Source: Allorhodopirellula solitaria (lineage in GTDB: Bacteria > Planctomycetota > Planctomycetia > Pirellulales > Pirellulaceae). From it: a stretch of 64,000 nt of DNA. Both the position numbers and the translations under genes were made by a program. The stretch is from contig NZ_SJPK01000012.1 of NCBI RefSeq assembly GCF_007859855.1, positions 95,461 through 159,460 of the forward strand, in the 5' to 3' direction. Each line of letters opens with the position of its first letter. Within the stretch, counting starts at the first letter, position 1. Below the pieces are notes generated by a model, which saw only the letters and a list, made by a program, of their open reading frames with translations, did no database searches and was not told the DNA's origin. This document shows, one piece after another, positions 35,041 to 44,544 of the stretch.

Positions 35041-37581
35041 ATGGCGAACCACCGTTGCCCGTCGGACCATTGTGGTCGAAAAATTGACCTGCCACCTCAT
35101 TGTTCCCATCGAATCGTGCTCAAACCGCTTGAAGTGACTGAACCTACCAACTTCAAAGAAGCCTTCAGCTTCTCATTCGCGACGCTGCGCGGTATTTGCT
35201 GCTTGCTGCTGTTTGGGGTGGCGGCCAATGCGAACGCTGCCGGGCCGCCTGCAAGCATTGCGGAATTTTTAGATTTGAATTGCACTGGGTGTCACGACGC
35301 TAGCACGCACGAAGGTGGCCTGGACCTGGATTCGCTCACTCTGACGCTCGAAGATCCCGACAATTTTCACCTTTGGCAGCGAGTGTTCGATCGCGTTGGA
35401 ACGGGCGAGATGCCGCCGGACGAGGATCTCGACCAAGAGGAAACCACACCATTCCTTGCGAGTCTCCACCAACGATTGAAAGCAACCGATTCTGCTCGGA
35501 TTGCATCCGAGGGACGTGTGTCTGCAAGACGACTGACACGCTCTCAGTACGAACGCAATGTGTGCGAATTGCTGGCCATCGACATTCCGCTCCGCGATTT
35601 CCTACCTGAGGAGTCGTATACCAGAATCTTCGACACGGTTTCTAAAAGCCAACAGGTTTCTGATCACTCGATGGCAGCTTACCTGCAAGCTGCCGATGCA
35701 GCGCTCGAGGCCTCATTCAACCGACTGCTGACGGAAACGGAACCACTGAACGTTCGCTTGGACTGGAATCAATTACGACGTGATGAAGAGCGTACAGATC
35801 GTGAACCGGAGGGACGCCCTCAACATCAAGACATTGTTTCCTGGTCGACGCGGAAGAACTTCTATGGACGGATGCCGGCCACCAGCGTCCCCACGACGGG
35901 TCGCTACCGAGTCCGGATGAGGGTTCGTTCAGTTCACCCGCCGGATGCTGGTCGCGTTTGGTGCAGCGTCCAAAGTGGTGTTTGCAATGCCACGGCTTCA
36001 ACGATGTATTGGGTTGGAAGCTTCGAGGCGACTGGCGAAACCAGCGAGTACGAATTGGAAGCCTGGATTCGCGAAGGACATATGCTGCGCGTCGTTCCGA
36101 ATGACCGCGGTCTTCGCCAAGTTCCCGTGCCGATGATCGACGATCCAGCGGGAACCGTCGAGCCGCTGGGAATGCCGGGTGTCTCGATCAAGTGGATCGA
36201 GATACGACGCGTTGAGGCCGATCGTGCCGATGTTCAGCGAGCGTTGCTTGGCGACCTAGAGTTGCGCCGGATCGCGACAGACGTCTCGGAAGATGATCAA
36301 CACGAACCGCAACGATTTGAGATCGAATCGAAAAACCCTGAACAGGATTTACGCAATACGGTTGAGTCGTTTGCCCAGCGAGCGTTTCGTCGACCCGTCA
36401 CGCAAGCCGAATTGAGGCCCACGATTGAGTTCGCGTTGAAGCGACTGCAGGACGAGGGCAGCATGCTCGATGCTTTGCGAGCGGCGTACCGAACGATCCT
36501 TTGCTCGCCACAATTTCTCTACTTCGAGGAAGCACCCGGTGTACTCGACGACTACGCGTTGGCGAATCGGCTTAGTCATTTCCTGTGGGGAATCGGACCT
36601 GACGAAGAGCTACGGCAGTGGGCTGCGGCGGGCCGGCTCAGTGATCCAGCCGAGCTGCGCCGTCAGACGGATCGGTTGCTTGACGATTCTCGATCCAAGA
36701 TTTTTGTTGAAGAGTTCACCGACCAATGGTTGATGTTGCATGAAATCAATAGCACGACGCCGGACAGCAAGCTGTATCCGGAGTACGACGATGTGCTTCA
36801 TCATACGCTGCCAATGGAAACCTACGCGTTCGTTCACGGACTGATCGAGCATGACCTGCCTGTCCGCAACATCGTGGATTCCGATTTTACTTTCCTCAAC
36901 AGCAGGCTGGCCCGCCACTACGACATCGAGTGGCCAGGTGGGATGGGAATGCAGCGAGTGAAACTTGGTCCGCTGAGCCGACGCGGTGGCATCATCACAC
37001 ACGCGAGTGTGTTGAAGGTAACGGCGAATGGAACCACCACGTCTCCGATCATTCGCGGCGTCTGGATGCTCGAGAGAGTGATGGGAGAGCATATTCCTCC
37101 GCCGCCAGCGAATGTGTCAGCGGTCGAACCTGACATCCGCGGTGCGACGTCGATCCGTGATCAGATTGATAAGCACAAGAGTCTCGATAGCTGCGCTGCC
37201 TGCCATGTTAAAATTGATCCTCCAGGTTTCGCATTGGAAAGCTACGATGTGATCGGCGGGTGGCGTGAGCGTTACCGAGCGGTTTCAAGCGGCAAGGGCA
37301 AGAAGTGGGTGGATGGAATGCCAGTCGACCCAAGTCATGAATTTGCCAGCGGAGAGTCGTTCGACAGTATCGAGGGCTTGAAACAGATTGTCAGCTCGCG
37401 ACCAGAGCAACTCGCCAGGGCCTTGGCGACGCATCTGGCAACTTATTCGACGGGAGCCGCACCCACGTTTGCGGATCGCGAGACGCTTGATGCGATCGTT
37501 GCCGCCACCGAGTCCACGAACTACGGCGTGCGGTCGCTGATACACGAAGTTATTCAGAGTTCACTGTTCCAACAGAAGTAG
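35041..37581 (+). CDS. DUF1592/1588/1585 planctomycete cytochrome-type protein
   Basis: 846 residues from ATG 35041; a GTG at 35134 immediately before the signal-peptide region (FSFATLRGICCLLLFGVAANANA) is an equally likely start. A c-type haem site CTGCH lies at about residues 81-85 and a second (CAACH, in LDSCAACHVKIDPPGFALESYD) near 720. Domain order fits DUF1587, DUF1595, DUF1592 (LANRLSHFLWGIGPDEEL), DUF1588 (RRGGIITHASVLKVTANGTTTSPIIRGVW) and DUF1585. These abundant planctomycete proteins are exported; their reaction is unknown. It is followed 10 bp later by the DUF1552 gene, its usual partner. Confidence 0.88.
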   Translation: MANHRCPSDHCGRKIDLPPHCSHRIVLKPLEVTEPTNFKEAFSFSFATLRGICCLLLFGVAANANAAGPPASIAEFLDLNCTGCHDASTHEGGLDLDSLTLTLEDPDNFHLWQRVFDRVGTGEMPPDEDLDQEETTPFLASLHQRLKATDSARIASEGRVSARRLTRSQYERNVCELLAIDIPLRDFLPEESYTRIFDTVSKSQQVSDHSMAAYLQAADAALEASFNRLLTETEPLNVRLDWNQLRRDEERTDREPEGRPQHQDIVSWSTRKNFYGRMPATSVPTTGRYRVRMRVRSVHPPDAGRVWCSVQSGVCNATASTMYWVGSFEATGETSEYELEAWIREGHMLRVVPNDRGLRQVPVPMIDDPAGTVEPLGMPGVSIKWIEIRRVEADRADVQRALLGDLELRRIATDVSEDDQHEPQRFEIESKNPEQDLRNTVESFAQRAFRRPVTQAELRPTIEFALKRLQDEGSMLDALRAAYRTILCSPQFLYFEEAPGVLDDYALANRLSHFLWGIGPDEELRQWAAAGRLSDPAELRRQTDRLLDDSRSKIFVEEFTDQWLMLHEINSTTPDSKLYPEYDDVLHHTLPMETYAFVHGLIEHDLPVRNIVDSDFTFLNSRLARHYDIEWPGGMGMQRVKLGPLSRRGGIITHASVLKVTANGTTTSPIIRGVWMLERVMGEHIPPPPANVSAVEPDIRGATSIRDQIDKHKSLDSCAACHVKIDPPGFALESYDVIGGWRERYRAVSSGKGKKWVDGMPVDPSHEFASGESFDSIEGLKQIVSSRPEQLARALATHLATYSTGAAPTFADRETLDAIVAATESTNYGVRSLIHEVIQSSLFQQK

Positions 37582-37591
37582 CGACCGAAAC

Positions 37592-38887
37592 ATGACCCAT
37601 TTTGCAAAGAACAGCTCGCTATCCCGGCGCAAACTGATCCGCGGTAGTGCAGGCGTGTCGCTGGCTCTTCCTTGGCTCAGCTCGATGGTTCCGGCGTTCG
37701 GCCGAGAAGCCTCTTCGGCCGAGTCGCCGCCACGTCGATTCGTGGGGATCAGTAACGCGTTAGGATTCCACGGTCCGTTTCTGTTCCCAAAGAAATCCGG
37801 GCGCGACTACGAAACGACGCGATACTTGAAGCCGATCGAGGACCTACGTGAGCATTTCACCATTGTGTCGGGAGCCTCGCACCCGGGCGTGGGCGGTGGC
37901 CATAAGGCGGAGCCGTGCATCTTGTCGGCAGCACCCTACAGCGGATCGAACTTTCGCAACACGATTTCGTTAGACCAAGTCATGGTCCGGGAACTCGGGG
38001 GCGAGACCCGTTACCCGTCGCTGGTGTTAAGTGCCGACGGAACGACGAGTACTTCGTATACGGCGAACGGGTCGATGATTCCGCCGCAAAACTCTCCTCA
38101 GCGACTCTTCGCTCAAATGTTCACGGACGACACACCCGCGTCCCGTATCGCTCAAAAGCAGCGGATCCGCGAAGGCCGCAGCATCATGGATCTTGTCGGC
38201 GACGAAGCGAGGGCAATGCAGCGTCGGCTTGGCCCAGGCGATCGCGATAAGTTGGACGCCTACTTTACCAGCGTTCGTGATCTTGAACGTCGCCTCGTCG
38301 TGAATCAGGGCTGGGCGGAGCGTCCCAAACCCAAAGTGGACGCAAAGGCACCGGCTCCCGTTCGTGACAACTCGGATACGATCGCGATGCAAACGGCAAT
38401 GCACGACGTCATTTTTCTGGCATTGCAAACCGATAGCACACGCTTCATCACGATGCACACTGCCGGGAACGGCCAACGGATTCCGCTCGATGGCGTCGAG
38501 CAGGGATATCACCAGCTCAGTCATCACGGGCGCGATGAAGAAAAGATCGCGCAGCTAGCCATCATTGAAGAAGCCCAGATGAGATCTTGGGGCGGTTTAG
38601 TCCGACGGCTTCATGAGACACAGGAACGCGATGGAACGCTGCTCGATCACACGATGTTGTTACTCACCTCGAATCTCGGTAACGCTTCGGCGCACGACAC
38701 CAAAAACATGCCAGTCGTCGTTGCCGGCGGCGGATTCAAGCACGGCCAACATCTTGCCTTCGATCGCACCAACAATTATCCGCTGCCCAACCTCTACACT
38801 TCGATGCTTCAGCGTCTCGATCTCGAAGTCGACGCATTCGCTAGCGCCACCGGAACGATGCGTGGTCTTGAGATGTTGTCTTCATGA
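37592..38887 (+). CDS. DUF1552 protein with Tat-type signal
   Basis: 431 residues. The N-terminus SLSRRKLIRGSAGVSLALPWLSSM is a Tat-like signal (SRRKLIRG). The body has DUF1552 hallmarks: RRFVGISNALGFHGPFLFP, VVSGASHPGVGGGHKAEPCILSA-like HPGVGGGH, and SSNLGNASAHDTKNMPVVVAGGGFKHGQHLAF-like ending. DUF1552 and DUF1592 proteins are encoded together in planctomycetes and probably act on the same exported substrate. The stop overlaps the ECF sigma gene (ATGA). Confidence 0.88.
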   Translation: MTHFAKNSSLSRRKLIRGSAGVSLALPWLSSMVPAFGREASSAESPPRRFVGISNALGFHGPFLFPKKSGRDYETTRYLKPIEDLREHFTIVSGASHPGVGGGHKAEPCILSAAPYSGSNFRNTISLDQVMVRELGGETRYPSLVLSADGTTSTSYTANGSMIPPQNSPQRLFAQMFTDDTPASRIAQKQRIREGRSIMDLVGDEARAMQRRLGPGDRDKLDAYFTSVRDLERRLVVNQGWAERPKPKVDAKAPAPVRDNSDTIAMQTAMHDVIFLALQTDSTRFITMHTAGNGQRIPLDGVEQGYHQLSHHGRDEEKIAQLAIIEEAQMRSWGGLVRRLHETQERDGTLLDHTMLLLTSNLGNASAHDTKNMPVVVAGGGFKHGQHLAFDRTNNYPLPNLYTSMLQRLDLEVDAFASATGTMRGLEMLSS

Positions 38888-39426
38888 ATAATCCTGAAGA
38901 TCTGAAAACCGATATCGCCAGCGAAGAGGTGTTCATGCAATTGTTCCTGCAATCGGAAAGACGAATCCTTGGATTCATCTTGGCGTTGGTCCCTCACTTG
39001 GCCGATGCCGAAGATTTACTGCAAGAGACCTGTTCGATCATGTGGCGCAAGTTCGATCAATTTGAACGCAATACTGATTTCACCGCTTGGGGAATTTCGA
39101 TCGCTAGGTATCGCGTCCTCACTTATCGCCGCAAGGCGGCTAGCAGTAAGGTTCGCTTCAACGACCAACTGCTTGAGAAAATCGCGGACGCGGCAATCGG
39201 TGTTTCGATGAAGAGTGACGAGCGAGCGCTGGCTTTGCAGACGTGTTTGGCAGCGCTTCGCGAGAAGGATCGCGAGCTGATTCGGTTGCGTTACTTTGCC
39301 GAGAATTCAACCAAGCAAACTGCCGAGCAACTCGGTCGAAGCGTCGACTCGGTTTACAAGGCGCTCAACCGCGTCCACGATTCGCTGTTGTGGTGCATTC
39401 GTCGTTCATTGCTGGGAGAAGTCTGA
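38884..39426 (+). CDS. ECF RNA polymerase sigma factor
   Basis: 180 residues. Region 2 is ILALVPHLADAEDLLQETCSIMWRKFDQFERNTDFTAWGISIARYRVL, and region 4 is LREKDRELIRLRYFAENSTKQTAEQLGRSVDSVYKALNRVHDSLL. This matches the Rhodopirellula/Verrucomicrobium ECF family. The ATG overlaps the DUF1552 stop and the gene is followed 4 bp later by a FecR-like gene, so the sigma factor is made together with both the degradation proteins and its likely partner. Confidence 0.93.
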   Translation: MNNPEDLKTDIASEEVFMQLFLQSERRILGFILALVPHLADAEDLLQETCSIMWRKFDQFERNTDFTAWGISIARYRVLTYRRKAASSKVRFNDQLLEKIADAAIGVSMKSDERALALQTCLAALREKDRELIRLRYFAENSTKQTAEQLGRSVDSVYKALNRVHDSLLWCIRRSLLGEV

Positions 39427-39430
39427 TACA

Positions 39431-41083
39431 ATGGACCAACCACAACACGAACGCCTGATGAAACTGATCGGAATGGTACGCGATGGCGACCTGAGCGACG
39501 ATCAACAAAGCGAACTGGAGGCGATGCTGGAGCAAGACCCCGGGGCGCTGGCATATTACGTTGAATCCATTGATTTGATCTCGACGTTGCATCGTCAACA
39601 AGGGATCGCCGGCGACGATCAAGTGACGCAAACGCCTCAGCCAACCGCACTGCCAGCCGCGCAGGCACCCGCCTCGCCAGCACCGATTGGTTGGTCGTCG
39701 GCGTTACAATGGAGCGGGGCTGTGCTCGCAAGCCTGGCAATTGGCGTGTTGGTAGGGCGTTTGTTCTTACCGATCCGTGACAACGTCGCGACACTTCCAG
39801 CGAACGTGAATCTGGTGAGTGCGAAGGGAAAGCCTGAGATTGCGACGCTCACCTCGGCATCGGGATGTGTCTGGGGGCCGCCCCCCGCGATGCCCCACGA
39901 CGCACGCTACGACGTGCCTTACGAGGGCCAGCGACTAACGGCCCGTGCTCTGCGTCTGGCCGAGGGAGTGGCCGTTGTGCATTTCGATTGCGACGTGCGG
40001 CTTGTCCTTGAAGGCCCCGCAGATTTGGATTTGGTCAGTGTCGATCGAGCCAGACTGAACCGGGGAAAGGTCGTGTTCACTGGCGAAGGTGACCTCGATC
40101 GCTTCACGCTAGCGACTCCGTTTTCAGAGATCCGAGACGAGGGAACCGAATATGCCGTCAGCGTTGAAGAATCGGGGACGGTCGGCGAAATCCACGTCTT
40201 CGATGGACGCGTGAGTTACGTCCCCATTGACGAGTCTCCAGCGGATACAGCGGAAACGTCCATTCAAGTCGAATCGGGACAGGCAAGGCGATTTATTGGT
40301 TCTCGCCAAGTGGAAACGATCACGTTGGATCCATCGCGGTTTGTGCGGTCACCAATTAGCTCTCGCGGCACAGCGGATTCCGCCACGACAATCGAAACCT
40401 TTGCATATGACGCCAAGGCGTTGGTCGGACTTACCGGTGGATGGGGATGGCGAGGGGCTTGGAGCCAGCCGAGCAGGTTCGATTCCAAACAGGGTGCCGT
40501 GCTGCGACCGAGCGACTCATTGGCTTGGTCAAAAACACGCACACAAACAAGCGATGGAAGCTTGATCCTTGCGGGAGACACCGGATTGCATCGCACCTTG
40601 CAAGATCCGATTCGCATGGATCGCAACGCAGCCTACTACCTCAGCTTTCTGGTTCAGAAACACTCGGCGACTGGTTCCGAGAATTCAAACGGATGGGCCT
40701 ACCTCACGCTCCGCGATCCGCGAACCGAAGCAGAGAAGATTGCCATTCGACTAACGAGTACTCGAGGAATCCCACGAGTGGCGCACAAGGGCCGAGCTGC
40801 GAATGCCACCAACCGACTGAACAACGAAACCGTTTACCTCATCGTGTGCAAAATTTTGGCGAGGCAAGATCAAGAAGACCAAGTTTCGGTTCGGATCTAT
40901 GGCGATGATGAACCCGTTGATTCGGTAGAACCCTCGGCGTGGACCATCAAGACGCGGCCGGTTGATGACGACAGCGTGTTCAGCGAATTGCGGTTGTACT
41001 CAAAGAACAGTGACCCCATCGCGCTCGATAACATTCGTATCGGTCGAACTTGGTCGAGTGTCGCGTCCGAGTATTCGAATTAG
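39431..41083 (+). CDS. FecR-like membrane protein, probable partner of the ECF sigma factor
   Basis: 550 residues. An N-terminal cytoplasmic helical segment (RLMKLIGMVRDGDLSDDQQSELEAMLEQDPGALAYYVESIDL) resembles anti-sigma/FecR N-termini. One membrane helix (LQWSGAVLASLAIGVLVGRLFL) follows. The outer part is a FecR-like beta domain (LAEGVAVVHFDCDVRLVLEGPADLDLVSVDRARLNRGKVVF...FSEIRDEGTEYAVSV), then a C-terminal concanavalin/LamG-like beta region. It presumably senses a periplasmic signal and regulates the upstream sigma factor. The ATG at 39431 is 4 bp after the sigma gene stop. Confidence 0.85.
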   Translation: MDQPQHERLMKLIGMVRDGDLSDDQQSELEAMLEQDPGALAYYVESIDLISTLHRQQGIAGDDQVTQTPQPTALPAAQAPASPAPIGWSSALQWSGAVLASLAIGVLVGRLFLPIRDNVATLPANVNLVSAKGKPEIATLTSASGCVWGPPPAMPHDARYDVPYEGQRLTARALRLAEGVAVVHFDCDVRLVLEGPADLDLVSVDRARLNRGKVVFTGEGDLDRFTLATPFSEIRDEGTEYAVSVEESGTVGEIHVFDGRVSYVPIDESPADTAETSIQVESGQARRFIGSRQVETITLDPSRFVRSPISSRGTADSATTIETFAYDAKALVGLTGGWGWRGAWSQPSRFDSKQGAVLRPSDSLAWSKTRTQTSDGSLILAGDTGLHRTLQDPIRMDRNAAYYLSFLVQKHSATGSENSNGWAYLTLRDPRTEAEKIAIRLTSTRGIPRVAHKGRAANATNRLNNETVYLIVCKILARQDQEDQVSVRIYGDDEPVDSVEPSAWTIKTRPVDDDSVFSELRLYSKNSDPIALDNIRIGRTWSSVASEYSN

Positions 41084-41209
41084 ATCTACTGAATGCCTGT
41101 TCTGGCTAGTCCGTCGTGTCAAGTTGCTCAACCGAGGCCGAGAAACCTCACGCTCCAATGCTGCGTTAGCCCACGACTGGCGGACACCCGAGATTGCTTT
41201 TCTTCTGGC

Positions 41210-41611
41210 TCTTCAGCCAAACAGACCGTGAAGCTGAATGAACTGCTTCAGTACAATCTTCGCAGTGTGAAAGCCTATCTGATGCGAGAAGACTTCCAAC
41301 GATTCTGGACTTACGAGAGTGCGACGTGGGCGGGAAAGTTTTTGGACCAATGGTGTACTCGGGCCATGCGGTCGAAGATTGAGCTGATGAAAGAGATGGC
41401 AGGCACACTGCGTCGCCACCGTGAGCTGATGTTGAATTGGTTTCGGGCCCGGGGAGAGATTTCAAACGGCAGCGCGGAGGGCATGAACAACAAGGCCAAG
41501 CTGGCATTAAGAAAGGCCTACGGTTTCAAATCCTACGAAGCGTACGGAATGGCCCTGTATCACCAGCTCGGAAAGCTCCCTGAGCCAAATCGAACCCACC
41601 GATTCTGCTAA
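41210..41611 (+). pseudogene. ISL3-family transposase, C-terminal fragment
   Basis: The reading frame from about 41210 encodes KQTVKLNELLQYNLRSVKAYLMREDFQRFW and ISNGSAEGMNNKAKLALRKAYGFKSYEAYGMALYHQLGKLPEP, the conserved C-terminus of ISL3 (DDE_Tnp_ISL3) transposases. The N-terminal two thirds, including two of the three acidic catalytic residues, are absent. The frame continues to an upstream start at 41093 with unrelated sequence. The fragment directly precedes the palindromic element at 41631. Confidence 0.8.
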
Positions 41612-41630
41612 CGAGGCTTTCTTCGAGGGC

Positions 41631-41743
41631 TAAGCAACACACGATGAATAAGTGTCGGTTTTAGTAGTGGACGAGGCGATGAGTCCTGCGGCTTTGGAAT
41701 CGTCGCCTCGTCCACTACGACAGAAATTGATCGTGCGTTGCTA
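41631..41743. repeat. 113-bp palindromic element, copy A
   Basis: TAAGCAACACAC...GTGCGTTGCTAA ends enclose a near-perfect inner stem: GTAGTGGACGAGGCGAYGAGTCC and its complement around a TGCGGCTTT loop. The same element occurs inverted at 43274-43387, on the far side of the DUF1559 gene, with roughly 90 percent identity by eye. Core halves recur at 50.3 and 52.1 kb. Confidence 0.8.
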
Positions 41744-41760
41744 AAACACTTTCGTAAGGG

Positions 41761-41860
41761 GCTTCGTGTTCGTCGGGCGCCGGGTAGCTTAGGGACTAGC
41801 GGATGTGCCATGTGTTGTAATGCTCTTCGATGTAGTCAACCACGCTCAGTTCGGCTGCTT
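41761..41860 (-). pseudogene. possible IS3-type OrfB C-terminal remnant
   Basis: The complement strand reads VVDYIEEHYNTWHIR, stop, SLSYPAPDEHEAP. This resembles the FxYIExxYNxxRRHSSLGYxSPxEFE end of IS3-family OrfB transposases, with an in-frame stop. Only about 30 residues remain. Confidence 0.45.
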
Positions 41861-42256
41861 AGTGATCGATGAACGCATCCGTTCCGTCAGCGGAATGCTC
41901 ACGCATCACGCACTGACAGTTCGTGTCTGCACGTCTACTGCGCGGTGACTGCTGCGATCGAAGGCAGTCCCGATGATGCCAGCCGCTCTCGACAATGCTC
42001 GGCATTCTGACGCTACGTGGCCATAAGGCGATTGCAGTCGCTGTAGAGCGAGCAGCGATGCGAAAATGTCGCACCCCCTGTTCATTGGCATTTCCTTTGC
42101 CAACCGGTGTTCAACGTATGGGTGACGACGACGACCCAACCGGGACCAGAGCTCATGCGACGAGATCTTTTGAGAAGGATTTTTCCTATCTTCACCTTAA
42201 GTTTCGAACTCGAGAGTCTACTCGCGATTTCGAGACTCTAACCTAGAGGACTGTCG
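41861..42256. other. leader of the DUF1559 gene
   Basis: About 400 bp without a supported gene. The last 80 bp are AT-richer and lead to the DUF1559 start, preceded by AGAGGACTGTCG. I saw no clear promoter elements. Confidence 0.4.
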
Positions 42257-43249
42257 ATGAGTCAGACGAAACTGAAGAATTCTGGATTCACACTGGTCGA
42301 GCTTCTGGTTGTCATTGCAATCATAGGAGTGTTGGTCGGACTGTTGCTGCCTGCGGTCCAGTCGGCAAGAGAAGCGGCCCGCCGAATGAGTTGCTCTAAC
42401 AACATGAAGCAACTTGGTCTCGCGATGCATAACTATCACGACACCATGTCATCCTTCCCTCTGGGTTCCTATAACCTTCGGGAAGCCTGGCCCGCCAGCG
42501 GATCGAACTGGCGAGCATTGATCCTGCCGTTCATCGAGCAGAACAACATCTACGAACAGCTTGAGTTCAGCTATTCGTCGCACTTCATGGCTGGCGGTGC
42601 CGCGGGGGCCGACGCCCTGAAAGGCAATGAAATCCTCAAATTTCTCGCCGTGCCAACTTACGCGTGCCCGTCCTCAGCGATTGAGATATTCGAGGAAGCG
42701 CCAGTCTCCAACAACTCCGAAGGAGCCATGAACGTCCATTATGTTGGAATTCAAGGGGCCGCACGTCCTGTTCCTGGTGGTGATCCTAACAAGGGGACCG
42801 CTGACCTCGGTCACGGATGGTCCTCCAACAACGGGATGCTGTTTGCCAATGGCAAAATCAAGATGCGAGACGTTGTCGACGGTACCACCAATGCGATCAT
42901 GATCGCCGAGCAGTCGGGATGGGTCGACGGAGTCAATCGCACGTCCAACTACTACGGTGGCTGGATGGGGTCGCGTCACCCGCGACCCGTGGATGGTTCT
43001 AGCAGTTGGGATCTCTGGCAAACCGGGACCACCTGCGTCCGCTTTGCGCCAAATTCACAGATCGTACAGACCGGAGCAACTGATCGCATGTATCGAAACA
43101 ATACCGTGATCAATTCCATGCACACCGGCGGGATCAATGTGGTCATGGGAGATGCGAGTGTTCAGTTCATTACTGACTCGATCGACTTCATGCTGCTGAA
43201 ACAGCTGTGCTGTCGCTACGACGGCCAAGTCACCAGCCTCCCGCAATGA
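42257..43249 (+). CDS. DUF1559 pseudopilin-like protein
   Basis: 330 residues. It has a type IV prepilin N-terminus: short basic leader, then GFTLVELLVVIAIIGVLVGLLLPAVQSAREAARR with cleavage before Phe and Glu at +5. The DUF1559 body follows (CSNNMKQLGLAMHNYHD...FPLGSYN) and the H-X9-DG region near the C-terminus (MHTGGINVVMGDASVQFITDSI). These proteins are hugely expanded in planctomycetes; they are secreted and pilin-like, but function is unknown. This copy sits between two inverted copies of a palindromic element. Confidence 0.9.
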   Translation: MSQTKLKNSGFTLVELLVVIAIIGVLVGLLLPAVQSAREAARRMSCSNNMKQLGLAMHNYHDTMSSFPLGSYNLREAWPASGSNWRALILPFIEQNNIYEQLEFSYSSHFMAGGAAGADALKGNEILKFLAVPTYACPSSAIEIFEEAPVSNNSEGAMNVHYVGIQGAARPVPGGDPNKGTADLGHGWSSNNGMLFANGKIKMRDVVDGTTNAIMIAEQSGWVDGVNRTSNYYGGWMGSRHPRPVDGSSSWDLWQTGTTCVRFAPNSQIVQTGATDRMYRNNTVINSMHTGGINVVMGDASVQFITDSIDFMLLKQLCCRYDGQVTSLPQ

Positions 43250-43273
43250 AGTCGAGACATCAGGCAATTCGGC

Positions 43274-43387
43274 TAAGCAACGCACATTCAATTTCTGTCG
43301 TAGTGGACGAAGCGACGAGTCCAAAGCCGCAGGACTCGTCGCCTCGTCCATTACTAAAACCGACACTTATTCATTGTGTGTTGCTAA
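43274..43387. repeat. 113-bp palindromic element, copy B (inverted)
   Basis: Reverse complement of copy A with few mismatches: TAAGCAACGCAC, TTTCTGTCGTAGTGGACGAAGCG, the AAAGCCGCA loop, then CGTCCATTACTAAAACCGAC and GTGTGTTGCTAA. It starts 25 bp after the DUF1559 stop. Confidence 0.8.
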
Positions 43388-43451
43388 GTCAGGAATCAAA
43401 AGCAGTCACCGAACGTTTTGATGACGTTTTCTACTACGAACAAACGAACGA

Positions 43452-43892
43452 ATGAGATTCAAACTTCCTATGAAATTATTAATCCCATTAAACTTTCCTG
43501 CCGCTATCCTTTGCACCGCCATGGCTTTCTTTGCGACGCTATCTGTCGGTTGCAGTCAAGCACCGCCGGTAGGAACTGTTGAGGGAACTGTGACTCTTAA
43601 CGGCAAACCCTACGATGATGCCGCCGTCATGTTCCTGGATGCCACAACTGGACAAGCAGCAGGTACAGACATCGAAGACGGCGGCCAATTCAGATTGAAA
43701 GAATCGATTCCCACAGGAACCTACAGCGTTTACCTCGCGCCGCGAACAGTTCCGATGGAGGAAGGTTCGCCAGAGGCCGTCAAGATTGATAAATCAGTTC
43801 CCGAAAAGTACTGGAACGAAGCGACCACCGATGTTCAGGCGGTCGTCAACGAAGGCGAGAATAGCGTGACTATCGAGCTCATGCAGTCTTAG
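43452..43892 (+). CDS. small lipoprotein with carboxypeptidase-regulatory-like fold
   Basis: 146 residues (an ATG at 43470 is also possible). The signal peptide ends in a lipobox-like FATLSVGCS. The mature part (VEGTVTLNGKPYDDAAVMFLDATTGQAAGTDIEDGGQFRLKESIPTGTYSVYLAP) is the transthyretin-like Ig fold found next to many DUF1559 genes in planctomycetes. An outer- or inner-membrane-anchored accessory role for the DUF1559 protein is inferred from this common pairing. Confidence 0.8.
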   Translation: MRFKLPMKLLIPLNFPAAILCTAMAFFATLSVGCSQAPPVGTVEGTVTLNGKPYDDAAVMFLDATTGQAAGTDIEDGGQFRLKESIPTGTYSVYLAPRTVPMEEGSPEAVKIDKSVPEKYWNEATTDVQAVVNEGENSVTIELMQS

Positions 43893-44540
43893 AGTCACGA
43901 CCTGATGAATCCATGACCTCGACTCGCAATTCGCACGGAACATTCGCGTACGACCGGTGCGTGAGTGTTCCGTTGCAATCGCTTTTCCCGGCGCTTCGAC
44001 ATCAGACAGCCTGGGCGGCATGCATCACGCTCGCACTCGGATGAGCTTACCGGGCGTGTACTGTGGCGCGGGTTTGGTCGCCAAGGCAGTTGGGGAGCCC
44101 CAAAGACGGCGTTCCCGAAGGCTGGCTGACTTGGAGGCCAGGTTGGACGGCGCCTGCATCTCGATCAGAGGCCTGCATCTCGATCACCGGCGATTTCGGA
44201 AACGATCAGTAGCTCCTGATCACCGGGACTCACGGTCGAGGAACCGCTGGGTGGTCAGCAAGAATTCTGTCGTGGGGCGAATCCGACCACGGGGGTCGAA
44301 GGCGAGTCCATCTCGCTGAGGAATGTTCGGCGGGACACCGAAATTGGAAGGGCGCTGATGGAAGCCCCTGAAGTCCACCGGGTCGGTATTAGCTCCGATG
44401 CGGCGCAGTCGGAGCCAGTCATCGGTAGCTTATTGCCGTCCCCCGGTGACGATGGCGTGGGGGTGGTCGGCGTCGTCGGCAGCTCCGCGATTCGTTCACC
44501 GAAGCAGCACAGTCACGGTTTCCTCGGGGTGGTACCGGTT
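43893..44540. other. gene-poor region
   Basis: About 650 bp. The plus-strand frame 43957-44319 is basic, without recognisable motifs, and I do not support it. A short direct repeat (GCCTGCATCTCGATCA twice near 44152-44184) is present. May be a decayed gene. Confidence 0.35.
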
Positions 44541-44544
44541 GCTT

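Noticed and set aside
43957..44319. 120-codon plus frame in the gap after the lipoprotein gene
   Set aside because: Basic composition, no start signal, no motif; may be decayed sequence.
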